Assembly: GCA_902783405.1 (NCBI GenBank)
Contig: CACZQZ010000001.1
Coordinates: 1 to 15,510 of the forward strand
Source of the DNA: an uncultured Erysipelotrichaceae bacterium
GTDB taxonomy: Bacteria > Bacillota_I > Bacilli_A > RF39 > UBA660
Direction: 5' to 3'
DNA length: 15,510 nt
Of this stretch, positions 6,384 to 12,473 are shown in pieces (the first letter of the stretch is position 1; every line of letters starts with the position of its first letter). The notes under the pieces were generated by a model. The model was given only the letters and a program-made list of their open reading frames with translations. It was not told where the DNA came from and searched no databases. A program made the position numbers and the translations under genes.

Positions 6384-6611
6384 ATGAAAGAAAAAATATT
6401 AATATTTATCATTGGTTTATTATTAGGAGCAGTGATTGCAACAGGATCTTTCTTTGTATATACGAAAACTATGGCATGTAATACTAATAATAATCAACAG
6501 ATGTCTGGAGGAACTCCACCAGAGATGCCAAATGGACAAAGTGGTCAACCACCAGAAATGCCAAATAATGAAAATACACAAAATAGTAGCACACAAAATA
6601 GTAATAGTTAG
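6384..6611 (+). CDS. Small membrane protein with PPEMP repeats
   Basis: This 75-aa protein has one N-terminal membrane segment (about 5-26) and a Cys at 32. Its external low-complexity tail contains TPPEMPNGQ and QPPEMPNNE (44-61), followed by an Asn/Ser/Thr/Gln-rich end. The frame is open back to ATG 6351, but that ATG lies within the candidate -10. GGAGGG at 6373-6378 sits 5 nt before ATG 6384, so I take 6384 as the start. The next gene starts 13 nt after its stop. PPEMP-type segments occur in gut Firmicutes near beta-helix surface proteins (family recollection, not tested here). The kinase encoded upstream has a related PPEP segment in its sensor domain. Function unknown; a cell-surface linker or signal-modulating peptide is possible. 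Confidence 0.7.
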   Translation: MKEKILIFIIGLLLGAVIATGSFFVYTKTMACNTNNNQQMSGGTPPEMPNGQSGQPPEMPNNENTQNSSTQNSNS

Positions 6612-6624
6612 AAAGGATATTATA

Positions 6625-7965
6625 ATGAAAGATAAAAAGACATTGATATATATAATTATAATTATAGTTTTGATACTAATTATTGGGATACTATGGTATT
6701 TAATTATAAAAGGTAATACAAATAATAATAGTGTTAACAATAATACACCTGGAATGAATAATAATTCATCAATAGCTTATTCAGCGGTAAAAGAAATAAC
6801 TACAGATGAAAATATTACAGATGAAGAATATAAGTCAACAAATGCAGATGAAAATGCAGTATTACTATCAGGAAATATTACATCAACTTTATCAGGAATA
6901 ACGATTCAAAAAACAGGAGATTCTGATGGAGGAGATAATACAAGCTTTTATGGAACAAATTCAGCTGTATTAGCTAAATCAGGGGCAAATGTTACGATTC
7001 AAAATGCTACCATTACGACAGACGCAACAGGAGCAAATGGAGTATTTAGTTATGGAGGAAGTGCAACTACATCAAATTCATCAAGCGATGGAACGACAGT
7101 TAATATAAGTGATTCAAAGATTACTACTACTAAAGATAACTCTGGAGGCATTATGACAACAGGTGGTGGAATAATGAATGCAACTAATTTGACAGTATTG
7201 ACAAGTGGAACATCAAGTGCTGCGATCAGATCAGATCGAGGTGGAGGAACTGTTAATGTAGATAAAGGAACATATAAAACGACTGGTAAAGGATCTCCCG
7301 CAGTATATTCAACAGCTGATATTACCGTTAAAAATGCAACATTAACATCTCTTGCTTCTGAAGGATTAATCATTGAAGGTAAAAATAAAATTACAATAGA
7401 AAATGTTCAATTAACAGATACAAATAACACATTAAATGGACAGTCAACAACCTATAAAAATATATTTATATATCAATCTATGTCTGGAGATGCTGACGCA
7501 GGAACAGCAGAGTTTTCATCAAAAGATTCGACTATTGTAACAAATAAAGGTGATTCTATTTATGTGACAAATACGAAAGCAAGCATCATCTTAGAAAATA
7601 ATGAATTTATAAATAATGATTCATCTGGTAATTTCTTAAGAATACAAAAAGATTCTTGGGGAGCATCTGGATCTAATGGCGGAGATGTAGATTTAGTATT
7701 AACAAATCAAAAAGTAAATGGAAATATAGTTGTTGATTCTATATCAAAACTATCTATGAAATTATCTAAAATATCAAGTTATGAAGGAACTATTAATAAT
7801 AGTAACGAAGCTAAAGAAATGAAATTAATTCTTGATAGTACTTCTACAATTAAATTAACAGGAGATTCATATATTTCAGAACTTGAAGACGAAGATACAA
7901 CATATTCCAATATTGATTTAAATGGTTATAAATTATATGTAGGAGGAAAAGAATTTACAAAATAA
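6625..7965 (+). CDS. Membrane-anchored beta-helix surface protein
   Basis: This is a 446-aa protein starting at ATG 6625, with AAAGGA at 6612-6617 as ribosome site. The open frame extends back to 6436, but that part overlaps the 75-aa gene and is not protein-like. A strong hydrophobic segment (7-28) is followed by an Asn-rich linker (31-48). The remainder is Ser/Thr/Asn/Gly-rich with periodic short strands and Asn turns typical of a right-handed beta-helix. Recognisable blocks are NSAVLAKSGANVTIQNATI (112-130), SSAAIRSDRGGGTVNV (197-212), GSPAVYSTADITVKNA (223-238) and YQSMSGDADAG (283-293). I recall a large family of similar proteins in gut Firmicutes, function unsettled; adhesion or glycan binding is likely. 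It is co-transcribed with the PPEMP protein. Confidence 0.75.
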   Translation: MKDKKTLIYIIIIIVLILIIGILWYLIIKGNTNNNSVNNNTPGMNNNSSIAYSAVKEITTDENITDEEYKSTNADENAVLLSGNITSTLSGITIQKTGDSDGGDNTSFYGTNSAVLAKSGANVTIQNATITTDATGANGVFSYGGSATTSNSSSDGTTVNISDSKITTTKDNSGGIMTTGGGIMNATNLTVLTSGTSSAAIRSDRGGGTVNVDKGTYKTTGKGSPAVYSTADITVKNATLTSLASEGLIIEGKNKITIENVQLTDTNNTLNGQSTTYKNIFIYQSMSGDADAGTAEFSSKDSTIVTNKGDSIYVTNTKASIILENNEFINNDSSGNFLRIQKDSWGASGSNGGDVDLVLTNQKVNGNIVVDSISKLSMKLSKISSYEGTINNSNEAKEMKLILDSTSTIKLTGDSYISELEDEDTTYSNIDLNGYKLYVGGKEFTK

Positions 7966-8037
7966 ATTATAATATGTGAAGAAAGTTTAATTAGAATATA
8001 ACGAATATAAAAATGATATAATTATATTTTTGAGATT

Positions 8038-8062
8038 AAGAGGATAAAAAATTCTCTTTTTT
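8038..8062 (+). terminator. Probable terminator after the beta-helix gene
   Basis: AAGAGGA (8038-8044) pairs with TTCTCTT (8052-8058), including one G-U pair, across a 7-nt A-rich loop, with a T-run at 8057-8062. The stem is short but correctly followed by T residues, just before the next gene's -10. Confidence 0.55.
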
Positions 8063-8064
8063 CA

Positions 8065-8073
8065 TGTTATAAT
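8065..8073 (+). promoter_or_regulatory. Extended -10 promoter (TGTTATAAT) of the hydrolase operon
   Basis: TGT followed by TATAAT at 8068-8073. No good -35 lies at the proper distance, but extended -10 promoters can do without one. The hydrolase ATG at 8101 follows by about 27 nt. A second TGATATAAT at 8014-8022 is a possible additional promoter. Confidence 0.55.
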
Positions 8074-8100
8074 ATAAAAGAAAGTTAGGTGGAATGTAGA

Positions 8101-9084
8101 ATGAATGAAAGTATTACAAATGAATGGAATAAAGTATTTCCATTAAGTGACAAAGTTAATCATAAAAAAGTAATATTTAAAAATCATTTTGGTATTACAT
8201 TAGTAGCTGATATGTATGAACCAAAACAATATAAGAGTAAATTACCAGCACTTGCAGTATGTGGCCCTTACGGTGCAGTAAAAGAGCAATCAAGTGGATT
8301 ATATGCACAGGAGTTGGCGAAAAGAGGTTTTTTAACTATTGCGTTTGATCCTTCATTTACTGGTGAATCTGGTGGAAATCCGAGATACATGACTTCATAT
8401 GATATTAATGTTGAAGACTTTCAATCTGCAGTGGATTATTTAATAAGTCTTGATAATGTCGATTCAGAAAAAATTGGTATTATTGGAATTTGTGGATGGG
8501 GTGGAATGGCACTTCAAACAGCTTGTATTGATACAAGAGTTAAAGCCACAATCGTATCTACTATGTATGATATGTCTAGAGTAGCCGGAAATGGTTATTT
8601 TGATAAGCAGAATAGTGAAGAAGATAGACATAACCAAAGAGTATCTTTAAATAATCAGAGAAATGAAGATTATAAAAAGAAAGAATATGCTTTAGCTGGT
8701 GGAGTTGTTGAACATGTGCCAGAAGATGCTCCAGATTTTGTAAAAGATTATTACGCATACTATAAAACACCAAGAGGATATCACAAGAGAAGTTTAAATT
8801 CTAATAATGGCTGGGTAGTTCAAACAAATACTTCTATGATGAATGTTAGACTATTTCATTATGCCAATGAAATTAGAAATGCTGTTATGATTATTCATGG
8901 AGATAAAGCACATTCCTTTTATATGGGACGTGATGCTTATGAAAATATGATAAAAGATAGTAAATATAAAAATAATAAAGAATTTGTTGTTATTCCTGGC
9001 GCTACTCATACAGATTTGTATGATCAAAAAGATAAAATACCATTTGACAAAATAGAACAATTTTTAAAGGATAATTTAAAATAA
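8101..9084 (+). CDS. Dienelactone-hydrolase-like alpha/beta hydrolase with Cys nucleophile
   Basis: This 327-aa cytoplasmic alpha/beta hydrolase has a nucleophile elbow GIGIIGICGWGG that places Cys131 where most hydrolases have Ser, as in dienelactone hydrolases. HGDKAHS (266-272) supplies the acid-region strand and GATHTDLYD (300-308) the catalytic His303. FDPSFTGESGG (82-92) and STMYDMSRVAGNGYFD (153-168) are conserved in a subgroup of bacterial hydrolases of unknown substrate. The frame is open to GTG 8089, but AGGTGG (8087-8092) is correctly spaced for ATG 8101, which I choose. The stop codon overlaps the next ATG by 1 nt (TAATG), so hydrolase and cyclophilin-like lipoprotein are coupled. 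A role in detoxifying small esters or lactones is an inference. Confidence 0.85.
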   Translation: MNESITNEWNKVFPLSDKVNHKKVIFKNHFGITLVADMYEPKQYKSKLPALAVCGPYGAVKEQSSGLYAQELAKRGFLTIAFDPSFTGESGGNPRYMTSYDINVEDFQSAVDYLISLDNVDSEKIGIIGICGWGGMALQTACIDTRVKATIVSTMYDMSRVAGNGYFDKQNSEEDRHNQRVSLNNQRNEDYKKKEYALAGGVVEHVPEDAPDFVKDYYAYYKTPRGYHKRSLNSNNGWVVQTNTSMMNVRLFHYANEIRNAVMIIHGDKAHSFYMGRDAYENMIKDSKYKNNKEFVVIPGATHTDLYDQKDKIPFDKIEQFLKDNLK

Positions 9085-9566
9085 TGAACAAGAAAATAAT
9101 ATATAATATATTAGTTATTTTATCTTTATTCATAATTGTAGGTTGTAATTTAAAAAAAGTAGAAAAAAAAGAAAATAATGAAATGATAAATGTTAAACAA
9201 AATGATATAAATAATAATTCAAGTGAGGTGATAGATTCTTTGAAAATCTTTATTAATAATCAAGAATATACTATTTATTTAGAAAATAATGAAACTGTGA
9301 AATCTTTTATTAAATTATTACCACAAGAATTTCATATGAATGAATTAAATGGAAATGAAAAATATGTTTATTTAGATGATAAACTACCTACAAATGAAAG
9401 TAATCCAAAAAATATTAATGCAGGAGATGTAATGTTATATGGGAACAACTGTCTCGTAATATTTTATAAATCATTTAATACAAACTATAGTTATACGAAA
9501 ATAGGACATATTGATAATTTACCTAATTTAGGTAATGATGATATAAAAGTAAAAATTGAAAAGTAA
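9084..9566 (+). CDS. Cyclophilin-like fold lipoprotein
   Basis: This 160-aa predicted lipoprotein has an N-terminal hydrophobic segment ending in the lipobox FIIVG-C with Cys21 as lipidation site. An Asn/Lys-rich linker (22-47) follows, then a domain resembling the cyclophilin-like family (Cyclophil_like2). Matching features are LKIFINNQEYTIYLENN (53-69), a central FHMNELNGNEKYVYL, NAGDVMLYGNNCLVIFYKSF (111-130) and YSYTKIGHID (135-144). These proteins have a cyclophilin fold but their peptidyl-prolyl isomerase activity is not established. The start overlaps the hydrolase stop by one base. Similar hydrolase/cyclophilin-like pairs occur in other gut anaerobes (family recollection). No terminator was found after it. 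Confidence 0.75.
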   Translation: MNKKIIYNILVILSLFIIVGCNLKKVEKKENNEMINVKQNDINNNSSEVIDSLKIFINNQEYTIYLENNETVKSFIKLLPQEFHMNELNGNEKYVYLDDKLPTNESNPKNINAGDVMLYGNNCLVIFYKSFNTNYSYTKIGHIDNLPNLGNDDIKVKIEK

Positions 9567-9618
9567 AAGATATAGATATGGATAATATTTTATTCATATA
9601 TAATAATTATAAAAGTGA

Positions 9619-9807
9619 GATATTATAAGTTTAGTTATAAATATTTATCATAAAGGTGAAAATGGTACGCGACGTTTTGCAGAAGAAATGATATCAAGTA
9701 AAATAGTAGAAAGAGTAAAAAATGAAGAAGAAAAAATATTATATCATTTGACAAATCCTTTATATCGTAGTATTATATGCCTCAATAAAAAGGGGGAATT
9801 GTTATGA
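9619..9807 (+). pseudogene. Remnant of an antibiotic-biosynthesis-monooxygenase-like (ABM) gene
   Basis: An open frame here lacks a usable start codon. Its protein begins SLVINIYHKGENGTRRFAEE, followed by MISSKIVERVKNEEE. This resembles the N-terminal half of ABM-fold putative quinol monooxygenases (pattern xxLNIYYxGxNGxxxxFAEEM, then a helix with EE). The codon where a Met is expected is ATA (9625-9627). No ATG occurs before residue 22 of the remnant. ABM proteins are usually about 95-100 aa; here similarity fades by about 9747, where a promoter takes over. It follows the hydrolase/cyclophilin-like pair, a context where small redox or ABM proteins are common. Start loss plus truncation argue for decay; rare ATA/ATT initiation cannot be excluded. 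Confidence 0.55.
9748..9776 (+). promoter_or_regulatory. Near-consensus promoter TTGACA-17-TATTAT
   Basis: A perfect -35 TTGACA (9748-9753), a 17-nt spacer, and -10 TATTAT (9771-9776). Transcription should start near 9783, giving a leader of about 20 nt for the gene at 9804. This is the strongest -35 in the window, and it lies within the decayed ABM reading frame. Confidence 0.8.
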
Positions 9808-10184
9808 AAATGGAAAATAATAACGAAGAACTATTATTTTTATCTTGTTATGATAAGGATGGATATTTATCATTTATGAAAATAGCAGCCGTATTTGATA
9901 TGAATCCAGAAAAATTAAGAGATTCGTTAAATGACTATATTTTTTCTTTTAATCAAGATGAATTAAGATTTGCTCATCAATTTCATTATTCATTAGAAGC
10001 ACACAAAATGAGAAACATTCAAATTTTAAAACATCGAGTTAAAGGATTTAGTAAAAACATAGTAAGTAAATTATACTTTAATGAGTCTTTATTAAAGAGA
10101 ATAGAATATCAATTATTAGAATCTATTCCAAGTATTTATGGAAACTATGTAAATACGGTAGATAATAAAACACAAACAATCTAA
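9804..10184 (+). CDS. Hypothetical protein, 126 aa
   Basis: I do not recognise this protein. ATG 9804 sits 7 nt after AAGGGGG (9790-9796); a second in-frame ATG is at 9810. It is soluble, with no membrane segment, and predicted mostly alpha-helical: an N-terminal acidic part (MENNNEELLFLSCYDKDG), then FMKIAAVFDMNPEKLRDSLNDYIFSF (24-49), FAHQFHYSLEAHKMRNIQILKHRVKGF (56-82) and LKRIEYQLLESIPSIYGNYV (97-116). The first helical part, KIAAVFDMNPEKLRDSL, loosely resembles a helix-turn-helix, which is too weak to assign. It is monocistronic: a near-consensus promoter precedes it and a terminator begins within its stop codon. That isolation and the strong promoter suggest appreciable expression. Confidence 0.65.
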   Translation: MKMENNNEELLFLSCYDKDGYLSFMKIAAVFDMNPEKLRDSLNDYIFSFNQDELRFAHQFHYSLEAHKMRNIQILKHRVKGFSKNIVSKLYFNESLLKRIEYQLLESIPSIYGNYVNTVDNKTQTI

Positions 10185-10212
10185 AGGTCAAATATTATTA
10201 TTTGATCTTTTT
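10183..10212 (+). terminator. Rho-independent terminator overlapping a stop codon
   Basis: AAAGGTCAAATA (10183-10194) pairs with TATTTGATCTTT (10199-10210), one G-U pair, loop TTAT, T-run 10208-10212 and a second T-run at 10215-10220. The stem begins at the last two bases of the stop codon of the 126-aa gene. Confidence 0.88.
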
Positions 10213-10246
10213 AGTTTTTTTAACAAATTATACTGTGTAAAAAAAA

Positions 10247-10275
10247 TCTTGAAATATAAAAATTTATGATATAAT
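10247..10275 (+). promoter_or_regulatory. Extended -10 promoter (TGATATAAT) of the duplicated-domain gene
   Basis: TATAAT at 10270-10275 is preceded by TGA (extended -10). Upstream, TCTTGAAA offers a -35 either as TCTTGA (17-nt spacer) or TTGAAA (15-nt spacer). The gene start at 10306 follows by 30 nt. Confidence 0.7.
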
Positions 10276-10305
10276 ATGTAAAAAAATTTCAAGAGGAGTG
10301 AAAAT

Positions 10306-11157
10306 ATGTTTAAAAAAGACATTAATAATTTTTATGTTGGTGAATTATATTTATCAGAACATTTTGGAAGTCTGTTTTCCCATGGAAAAATGACAGAAGA
10401 AGAAAGAAGAGAAAGAAATAAAATTCAAAAGCTAAAGGAATCAAATGCAGTTGATTTTCAAAAATATGATATAGATAAATTTATTGATTGGAATAGTAGA
10501 AGAGAGTACGAGGGATTTTTAACTATTTTTTATAAAAAAGACGATAATCATTATATTTGTCTTCATAATGGAAATGAATACACTATTCATCAAAATGAGT
10601 TTTATGAAAATCTAGTTCCTTTGAGAGAACTTTTACCTAAAAAATCTTATAATATTCCAAATCAAATTACAGTAAGACAATCTTTAATTTTATTTAATGA
10701 ATTATTTAAAAATGTATCCATGAATAAAATAAAATATGAACAAGATAATTACTCTATACATGATTTTTATGTAGGAAACTTAAATCTTTGTACAATTTTT
10801 GATTTTGATAATTCAAAAGAAAGAAGTAGATACATGAATTTGCCACAGTATACACGTCTATCTAAAATAAAAGATGTATATACAGGAATAGGATTTGGAA
10901 TGTACGATAATGGTGGAATGTACGACTATAGTGTTTTTAGATGTTTATTTTTGAAAAATCAAAATAAATCTTTATATAATGTGCATGATTTTCAAAATTA
11001 CAATAAAGGGATTACTCAAAAAGAACATTTTGAAAATGAAGCTGGAGAGAGTTATTATGACTGGATGATTCCTTTTAAAGAATACCTTGAAAAAAGTGGT
11101 AAAAATGTTGATGAAGAAATATCAATTCCAAAAGCATTAACCTTATATAAAAAGTAA
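10306..11157 (+). CDS. Hypothetical protein with two diverged copies of one domain
   Basis: I do not recognise this 283-aa soluble protein. ATG 10306 has AGAGGAG (10292-10298) at 7 nt. It appears to be an internal duplication: residues 6-135 and 151-283 both begin with a DFYVG-type strand (INNFYVGELYL at 6-16; IHDFYVGNLNL at 151-161). Each then has a beta-rich middle with aromatic strands (FLTIFYKKDDNHYICL; VFRCLFLKNQNKSLYNV), and ends in a P-L/F-[RK]-E-x-L helix followed by I-x-x-[RP]-[QK]-[SA]-L-x-L-[FY] (LVPLRELL...ITVRQSLILF; MIPFKEYL...ISIPKALTLY). The first copy has an extra charged helix EEERRERNKIQKL (31-43). There is no signal peptide or membrane segment. It has its own promoter. Function unknown. 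Confidence 0.7.
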   Translation: MFKKDINNFYVGELYLSEHFGSLFSHGKMTEEERRERNKIQKLKESNAVDFQKYDIDKFIDWNSRREYEGFLTIFYKKDDNHYICLHNGNEYTIHQNEFYENLVPLRELLPKKSYNIPNQITVRQSLILFNELFKNVSMNKIKYEQDNYSIHDFYVGNLNLCTIFDFDNSKERSRYMNLPQYTRLSKIKDVYTGIGFGMYDNGGMYDYSVFRCLFLKNQNKSLYNVHDFQNYNKGITQKEHFENEAGESYYDWMIPFKEYLEKSGKNVDEEISIPKALTLYKK

Positions 11158-11164
11158 AGTTTCA

Positions 11165-11193
11165 TTTACATAGAAATAGAATAGTGTTATAAT
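11165..11193 (+). promoter_or_regulatory. Promoter TTTACA-17-TATAAT with extended -10
   Basis: TTTACA (11165-11170), a 17-nt spacer and TATAAT (11188-11193) preceded by TGT. It starts 8 nt after the previous stop codon and drives the PH-domain gene. Read-through may also supply rluB, for which no separate promoter was found. Confidence 0.8.
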
Positions 11194-11218
11194 AAAGTAA
11201 ATAATTTAGGAGGGGCTT

Positions 11219-11665
11219 ATGGAAAGTGTCGTATATGAAAAAGTAAAAAAATTTAAGAAAAAATATCCTATGACAGTTGCATGGAGACTAAAAAAACATT
11301 GTCAGATTATCGATGTACATTTGAATCCTGGTGAAGTTGTTAAATATGCGTTTGCTGCTCAAAAAAATGATAATCCTCTTGACATGATTACAACTAATGT
11401 AGTAGCACTTACCAATAAAAGAATTTTAATTGGACAAAAAAGATTACTATTTGGATATTCCTTTACAGCGATTACTCCAGATATGTTTAATGATTTAAAA
11501 GTAACGATGGGATTAATATGGGGAAAAGTCTATATCGATACAATCAAAGAATTTGTAACTTTTTCAAATATTCAAAGAGAAGCACTACCTGAGATTGAAA
11601 CTTGTATTACAGAATATATGATGTTAGAAAAAAGAAAATATGGAGGAATAAATAAAAAGCAATAG
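11219..11665 (+). CDS. PH-domain (YokE-like bacterial PH) protein
   Basis: This is a 148-aa soluble protein with ATG 11219 behind AGGAGGGG (11208-11215). Residues about 35-118 look like a bacterial pleckstrin-homology fold: LNPGEVVKYAFAAQ, a central NVVALTNKRILIGQKR strand pair (60-74; the LTNKR block is typical of bacterial PH families), LFGYSFTAI, KVYIDTIKEFVTF, and a C-terminal helix LPEIETCITEYMM (123-135). Bacterial PH domains of this type are linked to envelope or stress functions, but most lack assigned roles. It has a strong promoter. Its stop codon lies within the loop/3' arm of a terminator that separates it from rluB by only 27 nt. Confidence 0.72.
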   Translation: MESVVYEKVKKFKKKYPMTVAWRLKKHCQIIDVHLNPGEVVKYAFAAQKNDNPLDMITTNVVALTNKRILIGQKRLLFGYSFTAITPDMFNDLKVTMGLIWGKVYIDTIKEFVTFSNIQREALPEIETCITEYMMLEKRKYGGINKKQ

Positions 11666-11677
11666 CTTTTTATTTTT
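11651..11677 (+). terminator. Terminator containing the PH-gene stop codon
   Basis: AATAAAAAGC (11651-11660) pairs with GCTTTTTATT (11665-11674) across the loop AATA, with T residues to 11677. The TAG stop is 11663-11665, in the loop and first stem base. Ribosomes finishing the PH gene would cover the 5' arm, so termination efficiency may depend on translation of that gene. Confidence 0.8.
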
Positions 11678-11692
11678 AAAGTAGGTGAAAAA

Positions 11693-12412
11693 ATGGAAAG
11701 ATTACAAAAAGTTATTGCCAATAGCGGTTATTGTTCTAGAAGAAAAGCAGAAGAATATATTCAAAATGGAAAAGTTCTTGTAAACGGAAAAATGATAACT
11801 GAACTTGGATATAAAGTTTCAAAAGATGAAGTTATTTCTGTAAATGGAACAGTATTAGAAAATCATGAAAAAGAATATATATTGTTATATAAACCTAGAG
11901 GAATTATTACATCTAATAAAGATGAAAAAGGAAGAAAAACAGTTATTGATTTGATTCATACGAATAATAGAATCTATCCTGTCGGAAGATTAGATTATGA
12001 TACATCAGGATTACTTCTTCTCACAAATGATGGTATTCTAGCAAATCTTTTAATGCATCCTAAAATGCATATTCCAAAAACATATATTGCCAAAGTAAAT
12101 GGAATGGTTCCACCAGTTGTTTTAAAAAAACTATGTAATGGTGTTGTTATTGATCATAAAAAAACAGGAAAAGCTAAAGCAAAGGTGAAAAAATACGATA
12201 AAAAAACAAATACATCCATTGTAGAACTTACGATTTATGAAGGAAGAAACCATCAAGTAAAAAAAATGTTTGAAACCTTTGATTATAAGGTATTGAAATT
12301 AAAAAGAGAAAAATATTCTTTTCTTACTTTAGATGGATTATCTTCTGGACAATATAGGCATCTTACCATTAAAGAAGTGAAAAAATTATATAGTGAAGTA
12401 ATTGAAAAATAA
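11693..12412 (+). CDS. rluB: Ribosomal large-subunit pseudouridine synthase B
   Basis: This 239-aa RsuA/RluB-family enzyme isomerises uridine to pseudouridine in 23S rRNA (helix 89 region for RluB). An S4 RNA-binding domain spans about 1-60 (RLQKVIANSGYCSRRKAEEYI). The catalytic domain has YKPRGIITS (66-74), the active-site motif GRLDYDTSGLLLLTND with Asp101, and EGRNHQVKKMFE near 206-217. AGGTG upstream (11683-11687) serves ATG 11693. The length is normal for the family. RluB and the related RsuA/RluE/RluF are not always separable by eye; RluB is the best call for a short Firmicute form. It lies directly after a terminator with no visible promoter of its own, so expression may rely on read-through from 11165. 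Confidence 0.88.
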   Translation: MERLQKVIANSGYCSRRKAEEYIQNGKVLVNGKMITELGYKVSKDEVISVNGTVLENHEKEYILLYKPRGIITSNKDEKGRKTVIDLIHTNNRIYPVGRLDYDTSGLLLLTNDGILANLLMHPKMHIPKTYIAKVNGMVPPVVLKKLCNGVVIDHKKTGKAKAKVKKYDKKTNTSIVELTIYEGRNHQVKKMFETFDYKVLKLKREKYSFLTLDGLSSGQYRHLTIKEVKKLYSEVIEK

Positions 12413-12421
12413 GAACAAACC

Positions 12422-12450
12422 TTGTATAAAACTTGATTTTATATTATAAT
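12422..12450 (+). promoter_or_regulatory. Promoter TTGTAT-17-TATAAT of the uppS-cdsA-rseP operon
   Basis: TTGTAT (12422-12427), a 17-nt spacer, and TATAAT (12445-12450). The uppS start follows at 12474. It lies in the 61-nt gap after rluB, where no good terminator is seen. Confidence 0.72.
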
Positions 12451-12473
12451 AATGATATGGAAGAGGTAATGGA

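Noticed and set aside
6436..6624. N-terminal extension of the 446-aa beta-helix protein
   Set aside because: It overlaps the 75-aa gene in another frame and is not protein-like; AAAGGA is correctly placed for ATG 6625.
375..9060. Several minus-strand open frames of 60-107 codons (for example 6423-6740, 7050-7373, 8851-9060)
   Set aside because: All are antisense to well-supported + strand genes, rich in Ile/Phe/Ser as expected from AT-rich complements, and lack ribosome sites and recognisable domains.
9578..9628. ATG frame of 16 codons (DNILFIYNNYKSEIL) reminiscent of a flavodoxin N-terminus
   Set aside because: Too short, no ribosome site, and the similarity is limited to a generic hydrophobic strand; a decayed flavodoxin is possible but unsupported.
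12425..12443. TATAAAA-CTTGA-TTTTATA hairpin as a rluB terminator
   Set aside because: A/T-only stem lying within the uppS promoter; it is more simply explained by the promoter's own AT-rich sequence.
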